A DNA stretch of 64,000 nt, from NCBI GenBank assembly GCA_031002005.1, contig JARYHS010011408.1, forward strand, positions 221,691,473-221,755,472, in the 5' to 3' direction. Positions 59,200 through 64,000 of this stretch are shown piece after piece. This DNA comes from Vandiemenella viatica. Taxonomy: Eukaryota; Arthropoda; Insecta; Orthoptera; Morabidae. The notes beneath the pieces are model-generated. The model did no database searches. It was not told where the DNA came from and worked only from the letters and a program-made list of their open reading frames with translations. How positions within the stretch are numbered: position 1 is the stretch's first letter; the number at the start of each line of letters is the position of its first letter. The position numbers were made by a program, and so were the translations under genes.

Positions 59200-60880
59200 C
59201 GATGAGGTGTAAAGCCATCTTGAAAAAGAATTTCTATATTTTTTTAAAAATATTATTTATTTATTTTTATTTAATGTAACAGGAAGTATCAATTTGTCAG
59301 TGTTGTAATACTTAAGTATATTTGTTTACTATTGGCATAAATTTTGGAGGAAGTAGGTAATGGCAGTTTAGTTCATCCATCAAAGATTGAATAGTTTTAT
59401 AGGGTTAGCAAATAAAAGTAAGAATAGGACAAAAAGACATTACATACTCCAGAAGACAGCAGGGTTTTAAGGTTTATAAAAACAAAGAAGAACTCAAAAC
59501 ATTAAAATCTTCATTGGAATTGGGAATCCAAAGTGAACTAACAACTACAGTGTAGCAGTTGCGGATGGTGGGATATTATTGAAAACATTCAAAAAACAGA
59601 CTTTGATATTGAAAAAGATGTATGCCCAAACAAAGTAAATAGATAAAATCAGGGGTTCTCTGCTATACAGCAGGTCCATGCACAGTGACAGCCCTCCAAT
59701 GTATAAAAAAATTTAAATGTTATTTCTGCCAAATGTCAGAATATAATGAAAATTTCACCTACAGTAGCTAGTTATTCCATTTAGGATAGATAAATTATGG
59801 GGGAAAGTGGATTATTCAGGAGTGGATGGGAGATACGAAAAGAGATGGAAAACATTTTATTTGAGACCAGGCTCATACTTGATGTGCTAGTTCACACCAC
59901 CTGTGTTCAGAAGAATTGCTGTAATCAGTGGGGTTTGTGCATTATGAACAGTGAAGAACTGAAATATTATTTACAGCTCTAAATCAGCAGTGGGCTAATC
60001 TACAATTTGGATAGGCATTAAAGTCTAGTCTGATTGATAATTGATGCTCAGTCAGACCTATATTGTAAGAATGGTGGTCCCCCCCCCCCCCCCAAGTAAA
60101 TTGTTAAATGGCATTGTAAGTTCTCGCAAGAGGGAAAGTAAATGCATATGGTCTTAATATCTGATTACAGAGTTTCAATTTGCTGTGCTTTCTGCCTCTT
60201 TCTCGACTGGACCTACAGTTTAATTTGGAATCCAAACAAAAAAAATGTTCTGTTGTATCTCATATGATCAAACACAGCTTGAAAAGTTCTTGACCTCACC
60301 ATTATTTGCACATGTAACCTTGAATTTTAAGAGCAGGTGTATAAATCACTGAGTTACCCGACCAAATTCTGGTAAAGCTGATGGAAGAAAGGTGCTTCTT
60401 ACACGTCTTATCAGGTGGTCTGCCACGTGGGATGGAATGATGAGGTTGTCTTGTTAACTGAGGGGAGCAATTGGTATGCGGGGTATCACAAATTGGCTGT
60501 GGTTGCATGTCCCACTGATGCATGTTCTGAGAGGCACTGAAAATTTAAGTGAGAAAGAATCTCATTTACAGGTGGCAGTGAATAGCCCAGTCATGGGTTG
60601 TGGCTGCTATATTGGAGACCACAAGAGAACAAATTATATGAATTGGAATGTGTTTGTTCTTTTTATTGTGTTTTGTTTTGGAATTTTTATACCTAAGAAG
60701 TGACATAAGAAAGTTCTTGAAGTATTGGACCAGGTAGGAAATATTGACTCAAAAGATGCAGTCAGAATATGTGGTAGGTGAATGATAGAACCTCTATATG
60801 CAAGCTGCATAGAAAGAATACTTGTTGTGAAATAGAAGGCAGCTGTCAAAAAGTGGTCCTGTTTTTGGCTAGTTCATTTG
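59200..60880. other. XLF intron sequence (right copy)
   Basis: No supported feature apart from a C-run of about 15 near 60078-60093, where the left arm has a G-run of about 7. Confidence 0.55.
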
Positions 60881-60881
60881 A

Positions 60882-60883
60882 TG

Positions 60884-60914
<31 letters not shown>

Positions 60915-60928
60915 TGTGTGTGTGTGTG
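60882..60928. repeat. (GT)n microsatellite
   Basis: Mirror of the (CA)n at 4815-4883 but about 22 bp shorter, with a GG interruption near 60907. Confidence 0.98.
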
Positions 60929-61301
60929 CAGATACTGAGGTGACTGTTGGAAATAGTAGTACAAGTAATTGGTTATGGTGTAATTGAAATAAAGTTCTCA
61001 TAAGTAAGAAAATTCAATAGAAAGAAACCAATACTTACTACAAATGTTGGCAGAGATATACAGATACATGTAACCATGAATTTTCCTGGTATAAATAGTT
61101 GATAAAGGTATCAGAGTAGTTGAAGCATTTGCACCAGGGAGTTTCATTTTCCTATTATCTTATGTCACAAGCAGTGCACCTTTCTTTACAATCAATCACT
61201 ATAGCTAACAGCTTACAAAAGCAGAAATGTATGAATCAAACATTACTACTTATAATTGACACAAATTGTTTCGTAAATACTTTCTTTTTATTTTATTCTA
61301 G

Positions 61302-61496
61302 GAACTGAATCCAAATCTTGATGCTCCACCAGACCGACTAATACAGCGAGTAATGCTTCTTCTTAATAAAAATGAAGAAACCGTCATTACTCATTTAAAC
61401 ACGACCAATACTATCTTAAAGTTAAACTTGGAAACTAAGTTTGGAAAATTTTCTTTTAGATTCAAGTATGAATTAACTCCAGCTGACCCAATAGTG
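61302..61496 (+). CDS. NHEJ1: XLF/NHEJ1-like gene, exon B (right copy)
   Basis: A 195-bp exon, acceptor TTTTATTCTAG and donor GTGAGT. It encodes ELNPNLDAPPDRLIQRV through KFGKFSFRFKYELTPADPIV. Base-for-base identical to 4228-4422, while the 199-bp partner exon differs at 7 positions; identity therefore drops within one gene. The next exon, expected to start the XRCC4-type coiled coil, is not found before the window ends. Confidence 0.72.
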
Positions 61497-61999
61497 GTGA
61501 GTATATTAGTTAAATACATCACGCAATCAGGTTTTTTATTGTTGTTAATGTGACAAAACATTTAAAGTAGTTGAAAAATATAACAGATTGCTCATTTTAC
61601 CATCGCCTGCCAATATATTAAATATATTATCTCAGACATTGCATACCGATATCGATAGTCTACTCCTTAGCCGTTCCCCCCCCCCCCCTCCCCCACTACA
61701 CGGTTAGTCATTAGGTAACGTTCGTTGTGCACACACGTTCCGAGCCTAATAGCCCGTTTTTCTATTTGTGAACAAGGCAGATGCCGAAATATTCTGTAGT
61801 TGTTTGTCAGCATTAGTGTTCCCTCTCATCGCATCCGTCCACTTTGGTATGTGGTGGGTTAATTTCCCTTTCTTTTCTTATTTAAGTAAGAAAATATTAA
61901 TAGTGAGATACAATGGTAGATGCACATTGCAGATTTAAAATGAAAATAACCTTCTTTAGGTATTTATAATCAGTATAATGTAGTCTAAGGAATACTGCT

Positions 62000-63010
62000 T
62001 CTATATACATACACTAGCAGAGTACCCAGCGTTGCCAGGTCTAATTGGGATTAATTTACTAATTTTATATTTCCGATGTGAATCTTGTACCACATATACA
62101 GTAATTTTGGTTACCCCCTAGTAATGCTAGAAAGAAAATGATGAAATAGCATGGATGATCCAAGTTTCATTGACCAGGCACCAACCATTTCTGGAAGTAA
62201 ATTAAACACTGATATACCCCAACAATTCCCAGAACGGGGTGAATTGGATGCTGTGATATATGTCAGTTTACATTTTGGTCCAGGTTGCATTTCAATCTAA
62301 TGACAACATCTGTTAAAGATGCTGCTCAATATTTGATACATGAACCATCTGGGCATTACACGTACCAGATACACAAATCAGGAATATATCTGTTTGTTCC
62401 GGCATCACACAGAAAATACATATTTTTATATTAAAAACTGTGAGTTTCTATAAAGAACATTGGAAATTAAAAGAGGTGGGGTAAAGGAAGAAGGGTTGGG
62501 CTTTTGTAAACCAAATTTATACAGTATTTTTCTGTTTGATTTAAAGTATATGTGCAAAATTCCATTGATATCAGATAAGAACCGTGGTTATGTATGGCAA
62601 AAATTAAGGGGAAGAGTAGTTTTTTTAAACTGATGTGGGCAGTATTTTTTTTTTAAATGTACGTATGCAAAGTTCCAGTGAAAACAGATAAAAAACTGTT
62701 CTACAAAGAACTTTGGAAATTAAGAGGAAGGGGGGGGGGTAAAGGGGGAGAGGGGTTGGTCTTTTACAAACCAAATGTAGCCAGAATTTTTCTGTTTGTT
62801 TTAAAGTATACGCGTGCAAACTACATTCAAAATCAGATAAAAACTGTAGCTTTGTATAAAGAACATTGACAATAATTAAGGGGGTGGAAATGGGAAGAGG
62901 GGTTGGGATTTTGCCAATAAAATGTTGAATGCATTTTTCTCTTTGTTTTAAAGAATACGTGTGCAAAGTTCCATTGAAATCTGATAAAAAATGTGGGTTT
63001 GTATAAAAAT
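62000..63010 (-). repeat. Direct-repeat unit and degenerate tandem array (right copy)
   Basis: Mirror of 2815-3810: the CTGGACCAAAATG-type unit at 62000-62440, followed by four pyrimidine-rich tandem units to about 63010. A C-run of about 16 at 61672-61687 precedes it. Confidence 0.65.
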
Positions 63011-63168
63011 TAAGGGTTGTAAAGGGAGAAAGGGATATTTTTTGTAGATTTTTTGGTCAGAAACTGTCTTCATGAAAAATTACATGTATGTACCAACTTT
63101 CATGGTGATCGGTCAATCGGTGTCAATGTCTATTAATCTCAGATCTCAAGGGCTCAAGCACTGTAGTC

Positions 63169-64000
63169 ATGAACAGGAGTGACTATGTGGCTGAAGCTCT
63201 TCATCAGTTATCAGACACCAGAACTTACTGCCGCCTATCGGAAGATCCAACTCCTGCTGTCAACAAGAAAATACAAGAATATGTACAGTTTAGTGCGTCC
63301 CTCCAAGGTCTCGCCCCACAATCAATTTCTCTTATTACTCTCCACCTGCCCTTTATCTCCTTCCCAAAATCCATAAACCTGGGAATCCAGGATGCCCTAT
63401 TGTTGCAGGTTATGAATTGCCAACTGCGTTCTGGAGGAAGTCTGTCTCAAACCCCTTATTAGGCTTCAATTCATTGATGGCAACTTTATGATTTGGGCGC
63501 ATGGAGAAAACTAACTACTAAATTTCCTGAACCATATGAATACCTTTAGAATGCTGAAATTCACTTGGTCCTACTCCCACACCCAGGCCACATTTCTGGA
63601 TGTGGATTTATCCCTCTCCAATGGCTTTCTCAACTCTTCAGTCCACATCAAACCCACGAACCTTCAACAGTATCTCCATTTTGACAGTTGCCACCCATAC
63701 CATACCAAAAGTTCCCTCCCCTACAGTCTTGGCATTCGAGGTAGTCGCATATGCTCCAACCAACAGGCCCTCATAGATTATTCAAACAGTATTTCACAAG
63801 CATTGATTTCTTATAACTACCCTCCGGCTTTCGTGAACAAACAGCTTTCATGGGCAACATTACAACCTACTCAGCCCATCAGTCATCCGAAACCAACAAA
63901 AACCAAACACAAACCAGTCCTGGTCACACAATACTACCCAGGCCTCGAATCCATCAACAGAATCCTCTGGCAGGGCTATGATTTCCTACAAACCTGCCCT
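63169..64000 (+). pseudogene. Penelope-like retroelement ORF (right copy, runs off the window)
   Basis: RSDYVAEALHQLSDTRTYCR opens the fragment. After a stop near 63460 and a frame change, the second part reads ATFLDVDLSLSNGFLNSSVH and CHPYHTKSSLPYSLGIRGSR, continuing to the last base at the point just before the GIY-YIG domain of the left copy. Broken in the same places as the left copy, so it was already dead before the arms separated. Confidence 0.78.

Larger units (their letters stand above)
32786..64000 (-). repeat. Right arm of the giant inverted duplication
   Basis: Reverse-complement partner of 1850-26517. It is 31.2 kb against 24.7 kb. The excess is accounted for by insertions at 35811-37635, 38747-41178, 46410-46736 and about 54291-56083. 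The arm begins on the first base after the N gap, inside a pogo-like repeat, which is where assemblies tend to break. Confidence 0.95.

Overview
The window is eukaryotic nuclear DNA, most likely from an insect with a large, repeat-rich genome. The evidence is AT-rich sequence, short exons with canonical GT/AG borders separated by kilobase introns, and relics of many animal transposon groups: Penelope, CR1-like and other LINE tails, Tc1, pogo, Harbinger, hAT, Helitron and a tRNA-derived SINE. The SINE body and the mix of elements suggest an orthopteroid (polyneopteran) insect, but this is a guess from pattern memory. No bacterial gene, operon or CRISPR array is present.

The dominant structure is a very large inverted duplication. 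Positions 1850-26517 recur in reverse complement at 32786-64000, separated by 5.3 kb of single-copy sequence (26518-31785) and a gap of exactly 1000 N (31786-32785). The right arm is about 6.5 kb longer. Almost all of that is explained by four arm-specific insertions: a 1.83-kb composite, a 2.43-kb hAT element, a 327-bp palindromic insert and a 1.73-kb TIR element. The left arm carries its own private SINE. Several of these have target-site duplications (TSDs) that can be read against the empty site in the other arm. The arms may be true inverted paralogs, or two haplotypes wrongly joined head to head across the scaffold gap.

Each arm carries the same two genes in tandem, transcribed away from the gap. 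The first is a multi-exon ankyrin-repeat gene (left exons 28182-27975, 24877-24732, 23381-23127, 20250-20043, 15110-14882 on the minus strand; right exons 34433-34578, 37769-38023, 43135-43342, 48610-48838 on the plus strand). The second, about 5-7 kb downstream, is represented by two exons that I identify as XLF/NHEJ1, the non-homologous end-joining factor (left 9483-9285 and 4422-4228; right 56178-56376 and 61302-61496). Exon lengths and phases are identical between the arms and no stop interrupts them, although the introns are full of indels. The ankyrin copies nevertheless differ at about 20 of 278 residues.

The rest is mobile DNA. The most unusual items are three hammerhead-ribozyme-like motifs, all in insertions private to the right arm. 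Two of them sit head to head in a perfect 284-bp palindrome with a 13-bp TSD. Next are a TIR element with internal 150-bp tandem repeats beside a 38-bp palindrome made only of its own two ends, and a Penelope-like GIY-YIG retroelement remnant at both outer edges. All calls come from reading by eye; no database search was run.
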